From positions 1 through 64,000 of the forward strand of contig JBFXAZ010000001.1 in assembly GCA_050183765.1 (NCBI GenBank): a stretch of DNA of 64,000 bases, read 5' to 3'. A program made the translations under genes and the position numbers. How positions within the stretch are numbered: the first letter of the stretch is position 1; each line of letters begins with the position of its first letter. The stretch comes from JAFAZJ01 sp050183765 (GTDB taxonomy: Bacteria > Pseudomonadota > Alphaproteobacteria > Reyranellales > Reyranellaceae). Under the pieces are notes generated by a model. That model had not been told where the DNA came from, made no database searches, and saw only the letters and a list, made by a program, of their open reading frames with translations. This document shows positions 16,113 to 23,189 of the stretch, piece by piece.

Positions 16113-17627
16113 ATGGCAGTGCAAGTCCCGACGCCGACGCAGCTGCGCGAAGTCGCCGCCGAAGTCGGCCTATCGCTGAGCGACGCCGACGTCGCGTCCT
16201 TCATCGAGCTGATCCGGCCCAGCGTCGCAGCCTACAACGTCGTCGATGCGATGCCCGACAACCTGCCGGAGGTGAAGTATCCGCGCACGCCGGGCAAGCG
16301 GCCCGCGCCGGAGGACAACAAGCACAACGCCTGGTACGTGAAGACGACCGTGAAGGGCGCCGCCGACGGCAAGCTCAAGGGCAAGACCGTGGCGCTGAAG
16401 GACAACATCATGCTGGCCGGCGTGCCGATGATGAACGGCGCCTCGATCCTCGAAGGCTATGTCCCCGACATCGACGCCACCGTCGTGCAGCGCGTGCTGG
16501 ATGCGGGCGCGACGATTCTCGGCAAGACGCACTGCGAGTACTACTGCATGTCCGGCGGCAGCCACACCAATGCCGCCGGCGCCGTGCACAACCCGTTCAA
16601 GATGGGCTACTCGGCCGGCGGCTCGTCCTCCGGCAGCGCCGTGGTGGTGGCGCTGGGCGAGGCCGACATGGCGCTGGGCGGCGACCAGGGTGGCTCGATC
16701 CGCATGCCCGCCTCGTTCAGCGGCATCTACGGCATGAAGCCGACGCACGGGCTGGTGCCCTACACCGGCATCATGCCGATCGAGGTCTTCGTCGACCACA
16801 CCGGGCCGATGACCAACTCGGTCTACGACAACGCACTGTTGCTGGAGGTGCTGGCCGGGCCCGACGGCTACGACCCGCGCCAGTACGACGTGAAGACCCA
16901 TGCCTACACCAAGGCGCTCGATGGCGGCGTCAAGGGCATGAAGATCGGCGTCGTGAAGGAAGGCTTCATGCAGCCCAATGCCGAGGAGGCGGTGAACGCC
17001 AAGGTGCGCAAGGCCGCGAAGCTCTTCGAATCGATGGGCGCGACGGTCGAGGAGGTTTCGATCCCGATGCACCTCGTGGCGCCGGCGATCTGGACGCCGA
17101 TCGGCACCGAGGGCATGACGCAGACCATGATGTTCGGCGACGGCTATGGCGTGAGCCGGCCGGACCTCTACGTCACCAGCCTGATGGACTTCCACCGCAA
17201 TTGGCGCAACCGCGCCGACGAGCTGTCGGAGACCACCAAGATCTTCCTGTTGCTGGGCACCTATGTCCGCAAGAAGCACGGCAGCCGCTACTACGGCAAG
17301 GCGATGAACATCAACCGCCTGCTCACCGCCGCCTACGATGCGGCGCTGGCCAGGTACGACCTGCTGCTGATGCCGACGACGCCGATCAAGGCGACGCCGC
17401 TGCCGCCGCCGGACGCGCCGCGCGAGCTCTATGTCGAGCGGGCGCTGAACATGATCTCCAACACCGCGCCGTTCGACATCACGCATCATCCGGCGATGGC
17501 GCTGCCCTGCGGCTTCATCGACGGCCTGCCGGCCTCGGTCATGCTCATCGGCAAGCACTTCGACGAGCCCACGATCTACCGCGCGGCCTTCGCCTTCGAG
17601 CAGTCGGGCGACTGGAAGTCGATGTAG
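16113..17627 (+). CDS. amidase (amidase signature family), long aliphatic/aromatic amidase type
   Basis: Hydrolyses a carboxamide to acid and ammonia. The Ser-Ser-Lys triad is visible: Lys in VALKDNIM, first Ser in the GYSAGGSSSGSA loop and the oxyanion/second Ser region GGDQGGSIRMPAS. At 504 residues, with an extra helical N-terminal domain of about 90 residues, it resembles the amidases that accompany nitrile hydratases (Rhodococcus type), though no nitrile hydratase gene is here. A GAGGAAACC site precedes the ATG ten bases after the transporter operon, so its substrate is most likely what that transporter imports. The acid product is unknown. Confidence 0.92.
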   Translation: MAVQVPTPTQLREVAAEVGLSLSDADVASFIELIRPSVAAYNVVDAMPDNLPEVKYPRTPGKRPAPEDNKHNAWYVKTTVKGAADGKLKGKTVALKDNIMLAGVPMMNGASILEGYVPDIDATVVQRVLDAGATILGKTHCEYYCMSGGSHTNAAGAVHNPFKMGYSAGGSSSGSAVVVALGEADMALGGDQGGSIRMPASFSGIYGMKPTHGLVPYTGIMPIEVFVDHTGPMTNSVYDNALLLEVLAGPDGYDPRQYDVKTHAYTKALDGGVKGMKIGVVKEGFMQPNAEEAVNAKVRKAAKLFESMGATVEEVSIPMHLVAPAIWTPIGTEGMTQTMMFGDGYGVSRPDLYVTSLMDFHRNWRNRADELSETTKIFLLLGTYVRKKHGSRYYGKAMNINRLLTAAYDAALARYDLLLMPTTPIKATPLPPPDAPRELYVERALNMISNTAPFDITHHPAMALPCGFIDGLPASVMLIGKHFDEPTIYRAAFAFEQSGDWKSM

Positions 17628-17636
17628 CTGCACACC

Positions 17637-17740
17637 CGTCGTCCTGAGCGCAGCGAAGGACCTCGCGGTGCCTGGGCCAGTTGCGCAGGTCGGTTGCTGA
17701 CCGCGGTACCGCGAGATCCTTCGCTGCGCTCAGGATGACG
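17637..17740. repeat. inverted pair of 33-bp dispersed-type repeats
   Basis: Arms at 17637-17669 and 17708-17740 match in 31 of 33 positions when one is reversed. Each arm contains TCCTGAGCGCAGCGAAGGA next to CTCGCGGT. The unit closely resembles intergenic repeats common in high-GC alphaproteobacteria. It lies between the convergent amidase and cyclase genes, and the stop codon of the cyclase gene (17730-17732) is inside the right arm. It could fold as a bidirectional terminator. Confidence 0.8.
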
Positions 17741-18947
17741 ATGGTGTCGAACCGCCTGCGTACTTCCACGCCTTGATGCGGCCGACGTTCTTGGCGTCGA
17801 TCGGCGGTATCTCGGCGAACTGCGCGGCCGACGTGTCGCCCAGCGCCTGGTGGAAGCGGTTGCTGACGACGATCTCGCCCGGCCCGGCGATGCCGGTGAG
17901 CCGGGCCGCCAGGTTCACGGCGTCGCCGATGAAGGCGTAGTGGCGCGTCGAGAAGGCGCGCAGGCGCATCAGGTTGAGATCGCCCCGGGCGATGCCGACA
18001 TGCACGCCCTTGGCGTCCTGCACGCGATCGATCCGCCGCTGCCAGTGGTCCGACACCGACTCGCCGATGTCGACCAGCTGGCGCGCGCAGGCCAGCGCCG
18101 CCTCGGCGTCGCCGCGACCCGGCGCGGGATAGCCGAAGATGCCGATCACCTCGTCGCCGACGAACTTGTCGAGCATGCCGCCGGCATCGACCACCGCCTG
18201 GCGCGCCTGCGAGTAGAACGAGGTCAGGGCCAGGCGCACCAGCGAATCGTCGCGCGTGTCGCGCACGTAGCTGGAGAAGGCGCAGAGATCGGCGATGACG
18301 ATGATGATGCTGCGATAGGCGCCCGGCTGCATCACGTCGTCGGGGCCGAGGCCGCGCTCGCGCTTCAGGCGGGCCAGCGTCCACGGGCTGAAATGCCACA
18401 GCAGCGTCGACATCATGCGCTCGTCGGCGTCACGGCCGAAAGCGACCTGCCATTCGGCGCGCATGATCGCCTCGCGGATCTGCCGCAGGCCCTGGCTGGT
18501 GAATCCTTCGAGATCGAGGTCGAAGCTGGTCTTGACCCGCGCCAGCAGCTCGCGCTCGCCCCATGCCTCGATCGCCAGGTCGGGCGTCACGCGCTCGCGC
18601 AGGCGCCCCAGCGTATCGTGCCACTCCTGGCGATCGACCAGATCGCTGACCAGCAACAGGCGGCGCGCCGCGGCGTCGGGATTGCGGTCGTACTTGCGCG
18701 CCAGGCGCTCGACCAGATCACGACCGCCGTAGCCCCATTTCACCTCGACGAAGTAGGGCGCACCGCCCGATGGCGCGATGTGCAGATCGGCGAAGGCGCC
18801 GGGCCGTCCCAGCGATACCTCGCGGCGCACGGCGATGGATTCCGGCGGCGTGCCGTCGCGCGCCTCGTGATCCATGCGGCAGAGCTCGCCGCAGATCTCC
18901 TCGAGGAAGAGCCGCACTTCGCCGAGTTCGGTCTCGTCCGTCGCCAT
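17730..18947 (-). CDS. class III nucleotide cyclase with N-terminal PD-(D/E)XK-like domain
   Basis: 405 residues in two parts. The first 180 residues carry Asp54 and Glu68-Val-Lys70 in the pattern ADLHI...FVEVKWG, which is the active-site pattern of PD-(D/E)XK nuclease folds; I see this directly but the fold is inferred. Residues 215-395 are a class III cyclase domain with metal Asp residues in VIADLCAFS and KFVGDEV, the adenine-type Lys, and GDAVNLAARL. All expected catalytic residues are present. Its ATG follows the stop of the enolase-superfamily gene with no gap. The last codons and the stop lie inside a repeat, so the original C-terminus may have been altered by its insertion. Confidence 0.8.
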   Translation of the reverse strand: MATDETELGEVRLFLEEICGELCRMDHEARDGTPPESIAVRREVSLGRPGAFADLHIAPSGGAPYFVEVKWGYGGRDLVERLARKYDRNPDAAARRLLLVSDLVDRQEWHDTLGRLRERVTPDLAIEAWGERELLARVKTSFDLDLEGFTSQGLRQIREAIMRAEWQVAFGRDADERMMSTLLWHFSPWTLARLKRERGLGPDDVMQPGAYRSIIIVIADLCAFSSYVRDTRDDSLVRLALTSFYSQARQAVVDAGGMLDKFVGDEVIGIFGYPAPGRGDAEAALACARQLVDIGESVSDHWQRRIDRVQDAKGVHVGIARGDLNLMRLRAFSTRHYAFIGDAVNLAARLTGIAGPGEIVVSNRFHQALGDTSAAQFAEIPPIDAKNVGRIKAWKYAGGSTPSSS

Positions 18948-20102
18948 CTAGTGACTTTCGCGGCGCTCGGCCAGCCAGTGACCGCAGGCGACGAGATCGG
19001 GTTCGAGGCCGATGCCCGGCGCCGGCGGGATCGGCAGGCGGCCGTCGCGCAGCGCCGGCACGTCGATCAGGGTGGTGCGCAGGGGATTGTCGTTGGCGTC
19101 GACCTCCAGGCACCCGGCGCCACCGGCGGCTGCCAGCACATGGGCCGAGTGCATCAGCCCGACGCCGCCGCTCAGCCAATGAGGGCAGTAGTGCTTGCCC
19201 GCCGCGACGGCGGCGCGGCCCACCGCAAAGCAGCCGCTGACGCCGCCCCATTTGCCGATGTCTGGCTGGATCACCTGCAGCACGCCACCACGCGCGGCGG
19301 CCAGCAGATCGCCGCCGCGCAGGTTCTCGCCGCCGGCCAGCGGCACGTCGAAGGCGGCGGCGCAGGTACGCCACTCGATCTCGGGCCGATCGGCGGCGAT
19401 CGGCTCCTCGACCCAGTCGAGCCGGAAGCCGGCCAGTGCCGGCGCGAGCCGTACCGCCTCCTCGACGCTCCAGCCCTGGTTGACGTCGACCATCAGCCGC
19501 TCGCTGTCGGCGAGCATCCCGTGCAGCGCGCCGATGTTGCCGAGGTCCGTGTCGGCGCCGAAGCCGATCTTCTGCTTGAAGGCGCGGTAGCCTTCGGCGC
19601 GCTTGCGCTCGACCACCGCCGGGCCGTCGCCGGGATTGAGGCCACTGGCGTAGACCGGTACCGCGGTCGGCGCGCCATCCAGGAGGGCGCAGAGCGGCTT
19701 GCCGGCGCGGCGTGCCGCCAGGTCCCACACCGCCTGGTCAAGGCCGGCTAGCGCCGCGGCCAGCGGGCCGGGCTCGCCGCTCTGGACCGCCCAGACATGC
19801 GTCGCGGCGGTCAGCGCGCGCCACAGCGTGGCCGGATCGTGGACCGTCTGGCGCAGGGCCCGGGGCGCCACGGCGGCATGCAGCACGTGCGCGCGATGCT
19901 CCGCACCATAGGACGGGAAGTTGCTCCAGATCTCGCCCCAGCCATGCGCGCCATCGCCATCCTCGACGCGCACCAGCACCGCGACACGATCGGTGAACGT
20001 GCCGAAGGCGGCCACCACCGGCTTGTCGATCGGCACGCGCAGGACGAACGTCTCGACGCGGGCGAGGGTGAACGGCGCGATGACGGAGGAACTGAGCGAC
20101 AT
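18948..20102 (-). CDS. mandelate racemase/muconate lactonizing enzyme family protein
   Basis: Enolase-superfamily enzyme of 384 residues acting on a carboxylate through an enolate intermediate. The N-terminal capping domain is followed by the barrel with the base motif AFKQKIG, metal ligands in LMVDVNQGW, WVEEPI and AGGENLRG, and the second base region QPDIGKWGG plus PHWLSGG. The K-x-K and D-x-K pairs are typical of the muconate-cycloisomerase-like subgroup. The substrate is not deducible. It is cotranscribed with the cyclase fusion gene, whose start abuts its stop. Confidence 0.88.
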   Translation of the reverse strand: MSLSSSVIAPFTLARVETFVLRVPIDKPVVAAFGTFTDRVAVLVRVEDGDGAHGWGEIWSNFPSYGAEHRAHVLHAAVAPRALRQTVHDPATLWRALTAATHVWAVQSGEPGPLAAALAGLDQAVWDLAARRAGKPLCALLDGAPTAVPVYASGLNPGDGPAVVERKRAEGYRAFKQKIGFGADTDLGNIGALHGMLADSERLMVDVNQGWSVEEAVRLAPALAGFRLDWVEEPIAADRPEIEWRTCAAAFDVPLAGGENLRGGDLLAAARGGVLQVIQPDIGKWGGVSGCFAVGRAAVAAGKHYCPHWLSGGVGLMHSAHVLAAAGGAGCLEVDANDNPLRTTLIDVPALRDGRLPIPPAPGIGLEPDLVACGHWLAERRESH

Positions 20103-20175
20103 GCCAGACGCGATCTAGCCGCGTCGGCGCGCCACGCACAAGGCTCTGTGCACTTCCTCATCGGGAACCCGGGGC

Positions 20176-20652
20176 TTACGGCGTGACCCGGTGGCCTATC
20201 TCAAAGCGTGCGGAGATGCATGCCGTACAGCCACGTGGCATCCTCCGGGCCAAGGAGAAATGAAGTGTCACAAGCCTACGCTGTGTCTCTTCGCTGCCAA
20301 TGACTTGGCGAACAACCTTGCGATACGCACAGTTCGCCTGATCGGCGCGCTCGCAGCCTTGGCCTTCCAGATACGCCATGATCTTGTCGAATCCATCACC
20401 AGCGAATCTGCGGTTGGCCTCTTGCTCGATCTGCCAGACGGGAATGCGCGTGCCGAACCTTGGCGTGTCTGCATCCGCTATCGTGTACCGGTTCGAATAG
20501 CGATGGGCCAACGCTCTGTCGATGAAGTTGGGGCGAGGATCAATGACCTGCATGTCGACCGGTTCATGGCTCGCGATCAGGTCATAGCAGCCGGCAAGGT
20601 GAATGCTTGCAATGAGCGTCAGCAAGCGGCGAGCCGCCTGCCAAGCAGTCAT
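20176..20652 (-). CDS. putative lipoprotein of unknown function
   Basis: About 158 residues beginning MTAWQAARRLLTLIASIHL followed by a lipobox (L-A-G-C), so the Cys would be lipidated and the protein anchored outside the inner membrane. The mature part holds four further Cys (GCERADQANC and GCTAC), possibly two disulfides. The start is either ATG at 20652 or GTG at 20661; the GTG abuts the stop of the acyl carrier protein gene, so the two are probably coupled. Base composition is visibly less G+C rich than the neighbours, suggesting later arrival. I recognise no family. Confidence 0.65.
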   Translation of the reverse strand: MTAWQAARRLLTLIASIHLAGCYDLIASHEPVDMQVIDPRPNFIDRALAHRYSNRYTIADADTPRFGTRIPVWQIEQEANRRFAGDGFDKIMAYLEGQGCERADQANCAYRKVVRQVIGSEETQRRLVTLHFSLARRMPRGCTACISARFEIGHRVTP

Positions 20653-20661
20653 GGCCGGCAC

Positions 20662-20910
20662 CTACGCTCGCTCGGCGATCAGGTCGACCAGGGCGCCGAA
20701 GGTCGGCACGTGCGAAAGGTCGTCATCGGTCAGCGCCACGCCGATGCGCCGCTCGACGCCGAGCGCCACCTCGATGGCATCCAGCGAATCGCCCAGCGCA
20801 TCGGGCATCGGCGTGCTCTCGTCGAGATGCGCCGGCGGACGGCCCAGGGCGGCCACGATCTCGGCGATCGCTTCGCGCGTCCAGCACGCTTCGTTTCGAA
20901 CCGTCACCAT
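20662..20910 (-). CDS. acyl carrier protein
   Basis: A small acidic carrier protein of 82 residues. The phosphopantetheine attachment serine is in ALGDSLDAIEVAL, the usual D-S-L motif at the start of helix II. A GGAGGAG site sits a few bases before the ATG at 20910, which decides the start over the longer frame. It is not next to fab genes, so it is probably a specialised carrier for a lipid, polyketide-like or acyl modification. The promoter region holds two palindromes shared with the divergent TetR gene. Confidence 0.88.
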   Translation of the reverse strand: MVTVRNEACWTREAIAEIVAALGRPPAHLDESTPMPDALGDSLDAIEVALGVERRIGVALTDDDLSHVPTFGALVDLIAERA

Positions 20911-20932
20911 CGTCTCCTCCCCCGGAATGAAG

Positions 20933-20953
20933 ATATTGAACACTGTTCAATAT
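20933..20953. promoter_or_regulatory. TetR operator 1
   Basis: ATATTGAAC-ACT-GTTCAATAT is a perfect palindrome with 9-bp arms, 23 bases upstream of the acyl carrier protein start and within the divergent gap to the TetR gene. Its size fits a TetR-dimer operator. Confidence 0.75.
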
Positions 20954-20983
20954 TGGCGCTTGCGAGGACGCGAGTCAACGGAA

Positions 20984-21004
20984 ATATTGAACGTCGTTCA
21001 TTCC
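20984..21004. promoter_or_regulatory. TetR operator 2
   Basis: ATATTGAAC-GTC-GTTCATTCC repeats the left arm of operator 1 exactly and the right arm partly (core TGAACGTCGTTCA). It ends 11 bases before the TetR start, as expected for autorepression. The two sites are 51 bases apart centre to centre. Confidence 0.7.
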
Positions 21005-21015
21005 GATCGAAGGCA

Positions 21016-21645
21016 ATGGCCCGCCGCTCCGACCACAGCCCGCAGGAATTGCGCGCGATGATCCTCGACGCCGCCGAGCGCCTGGTGGCGCAGGGCGGCA
21101 CGTCGGCGGCCAATGCGCGCGAGATCGCCGCGGCGATCGGCTACACGCCGGGCACGATCTACAACCACTTCGCCAACCTCGACGACCTGATCCGCCATGT
21201 GACGGCGCGCACGGTCGACGGCCTGACGACGGCGCTGTCGGCGGTGCATGAGAGCGATCCGGTGCGTCAGCTGCACGCGATGGCCGACGTCTACATCGCC
21301 TTCACCACCAAGAACCCCAGGCTCTGGGCCGCGGCCTTCGAGCCCTTGCCCAAGGCCTCGGCGACGCGCGAGGCGTGGTATCGCGCCACCCTCGAGCGGC
21401 CGCTGGCCCTGGTGCAGGACGCGCTGCGTCCACTCGATCCGGGCGCGAGCGAGGAGGAGCGTCGCATCGCGGCGTTGTCGACCTGGGGCGCGCTGCACGG
21501 AATCGTGACCCTGGTCGAAGGCGATGGCCGCATCGGCCGGCTGGAAGCGGCGCCGGCGCCGGAGATGGTGCACTTCCTGATCGACTGCGTGATCGCCGGC
21601 CTCGCCGCGCGGCGCAAGGCGGCGCGCCGCAGCGCCCGGCCATGA
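21016..21645 (+). CDS. TetR/AcrR-family regulator with WHG-type C-terminal domain
   Basis: 209 residues. The N-terminal helix-turn-helix spans about 12-55 (ILDAAERLVAQGGTSAANAR ... IGYTPGTIYNHFANLDDLIRHV). The C-terminal ligand domain carries the TWGALHGIVTLVE stretch typical of the WHG group. It is divergent from the acyl carrier protein gene across two palindromes and overlaps the following glycosyltransferase-like gene in ATGA, so it probably controls both sides. The start at 21016 follows operator 2; the open frame extends far upstream but is not protein-like there. Confidence 0.92.
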   Translation: MARRSDHSPQELRAMILDAAERLVAQGGTSAANAREIAAAIGYTPGTIYNHFANLDDLIRHVTARTVDGLTTALSAVHESDPVRQLHAMADVYIAFTTKNPRLWAAAFEPLPKASATREAWYRATLERPLALVQDALRPLDPGASEEERRIAALSTWGALHGIVTLVEGDGRIGRLEAAPAPEMVHFLIDCVIAGLAARRKAARRSARP

Positions 21646-23183
21646 GCCTGGCCGACGCGGATCGCGCCCATGAGGCCGGGCGGCTGGAGGAGGCTGTCGC
21701 GCTCTATCGCGCGGCATTGGAAATCAACGCGGACTCCGGCGAGGGCTGGTACGGGCTGGGGGCGGCGCTGCAGTCCCTGGGCGCCCAGGGCGAGGCGGCC
21801 GCGGCGCTGGCCCGATCGATCGCGTGCGGAGCGACGGCGCCGCCGGTCCGCCTGGCGCTGGGCCGCGCGCTGTTCGCGCTGGGCGAGGTCGAGACGGCGA
21901 TCGACGAGTACAACAGGGTCGAGGCGGCCGCCGACCGCGCACTGGCGGCCATGGCGCTGATGAACAAGGCCGTGGCGATCCCGGGCGATCCGCGCGCCGA
22001 CAACGCTGCCGTCCTGCGCGCGCGCCGCGAGTGGGCACGCGCCGAGGCGCGCGGGATCGCCGCGGTGCCGCGCGTGGCGCCGCGGCAGCGTGCACCCGGG
22101 GAGAAGCTCAAGGTCGGCTACGTCTCCTCGTTCTTCGCCGCGGCGAACTGGATGAAGCCGGTCTACGGCGTCATCAACCGCCACGACCGCGCGGCCTTCG
22201 ACGTGCATCTGTTCTGCGATGGCGGCATGCCGTCGGCCGAGGCGGGCTATCGCGATCACGACACCGACGTGCTGCATCGCATCCGTACCGCGAGCACCGA
22301 CGAGCTGGCGGACTACATCCGGCGAATCGGTGTCGATGTGCTGGTCGATCTCAACGGCTACAGCGTGCCAGGCCGCCTGGGTCTGTACCTGCGCCGGCCG
22401 GCGCCGGCGATCGTGGGCTGGTTCAACATGTTCGCGACCTCGGGCATGCCGGGCTACGGCCATATCGTCGGCGACGACCAGACGATCCCGCGGCGCGAGG
22501 AGCGACATTACAGCGAGCGCGCCTGGCGCGTGCCGGGCAGCTATCTCGCCTTCGAGGTCGCCTATCCGGTCCCCGATGTCGCGCCCCCGCCCTGCCTCGC
22601 CAACGGCAAGATCACGCTCGGCTGCCTCGGCTCGCAGTACAAGATCACCGACGGCGTGATCGCCGCCTGGGCCACGATTCTCGGGCGCGTTCCGACGGCG
22701 CGTCTCTACCTGCGCAACGGCGAGCTTTCCGACGAGTCGAGTCGGGCGGCGATCCTGGCGCGCTTCGGCAAGGCCGGGATCGACAGCGCCCGCATCGACA
22801 TGGAAGGCCGCACCGACCATTTCGATTTTCTGGCCTCGTATGCGCGCGTCGACATCGCGCTCGACACTTTTCCCTACAATGGCGGCACGACCACGACCGA
22901 GGCGCTGTGGCAGGGCGTGCCTGTGCTCTCGTTCGACGGCGACCGCTGGGCGTCGCGCACCAGCAAGTCTCTGCTGGTCGCCGCCGGATTGGACGACTGG
23001 TGCCTGGCCGACGAAGCCGCTTATGTCGAACGCGCGGTGGCGCTCGCCAGCGATCCGGCGACGCCGGCGATGCTGGGCGATATGCGTGCGGGCATGCGCG
23101 CGCGCCTCGCCGCCTCGCCGGCCTGCGATTGCGCGCGACTCTGTCGCGCGCTGGAAGACATCTACCGGCGCGTTGCCGGCTGA
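21642..23183 (+). CDS. TPR protein with O-GlcNAc-transferase-like (SPINDLY-type) glycosyltransferase domain
   Basis: 513 residues. About three TPR-like helix pairs (residues 1-110: ADRAHEAGRLEEAVALYRAA, GWYGLGAALQSLG, LGRALFALGEVETAIDEYN) precede a GT41-type domain: KVGYVSSFFAAANW, VDVLVDLNGYS, the nucleotide-sugar part LGCLGSQYKITDGVIAAWATI and DIALDTFPYNGGTTTTEALW with VPVLSFDGDRWASRT. This family transfers GlcNAc or another sugar to proteins or acts in surface glycosylation; acceptor unknown. There are fewer TPRs than in plant or animal OGT. No signal peptide, so probably cytosolic. Its ATG overlaps the TetR stop by four bases, tying it to that regulon. Confidence 0.88.
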   Translation: MSLADADRAHEAGRLEEAVALYRAALEINADSGEGWYGLGAALQSLGAQGEAAAALARSIACGATAPPVRLALGRALFALGEVETAIDEYNRVEAAADRALAAMALMNKAVAIPGDPRADNAAVLRARREWARAEARGIAAVPRVAPRQRAPGEKLKVGYVSSFFAAANWMKPVYGVINRHDRAAFDVHLFCDGGMPSAEAGYRDHDTDVLHRIRTASTDELADYIRRIGVDVLVDLNGYSVPGRLGLYLRRPAPAIVGWFNMFATSGMPGYGHIVGDDQTIPRREERHYSERAWRVPGSYLAFEVAYPVPDVAPPPCLANGKITLGCLGSQYKITDGVIAAWATILGRVPTARLYLRNGELSDESSRAAILARFGKAGIDSARIDMEGRTDHFDFLASYARVDIALDTFPYNGGTTTTEALWQGVPVLSFDGDRWASRTSKSLLVAAGLDDWCLADEAAYVERAVALASDPATPAMLGDMRAGMRARLAASPACDCARLCRALEDIYRRVAG

Positions 23184-23189
23184 GAGACG

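Noticed and set aside
12350..17627. Urea transporter and urease-type operon
   Set aside because: The transporter is of the Urt/Fmd type, but the enzyme is an amidase and there is no urease or urea amidolyase gene.
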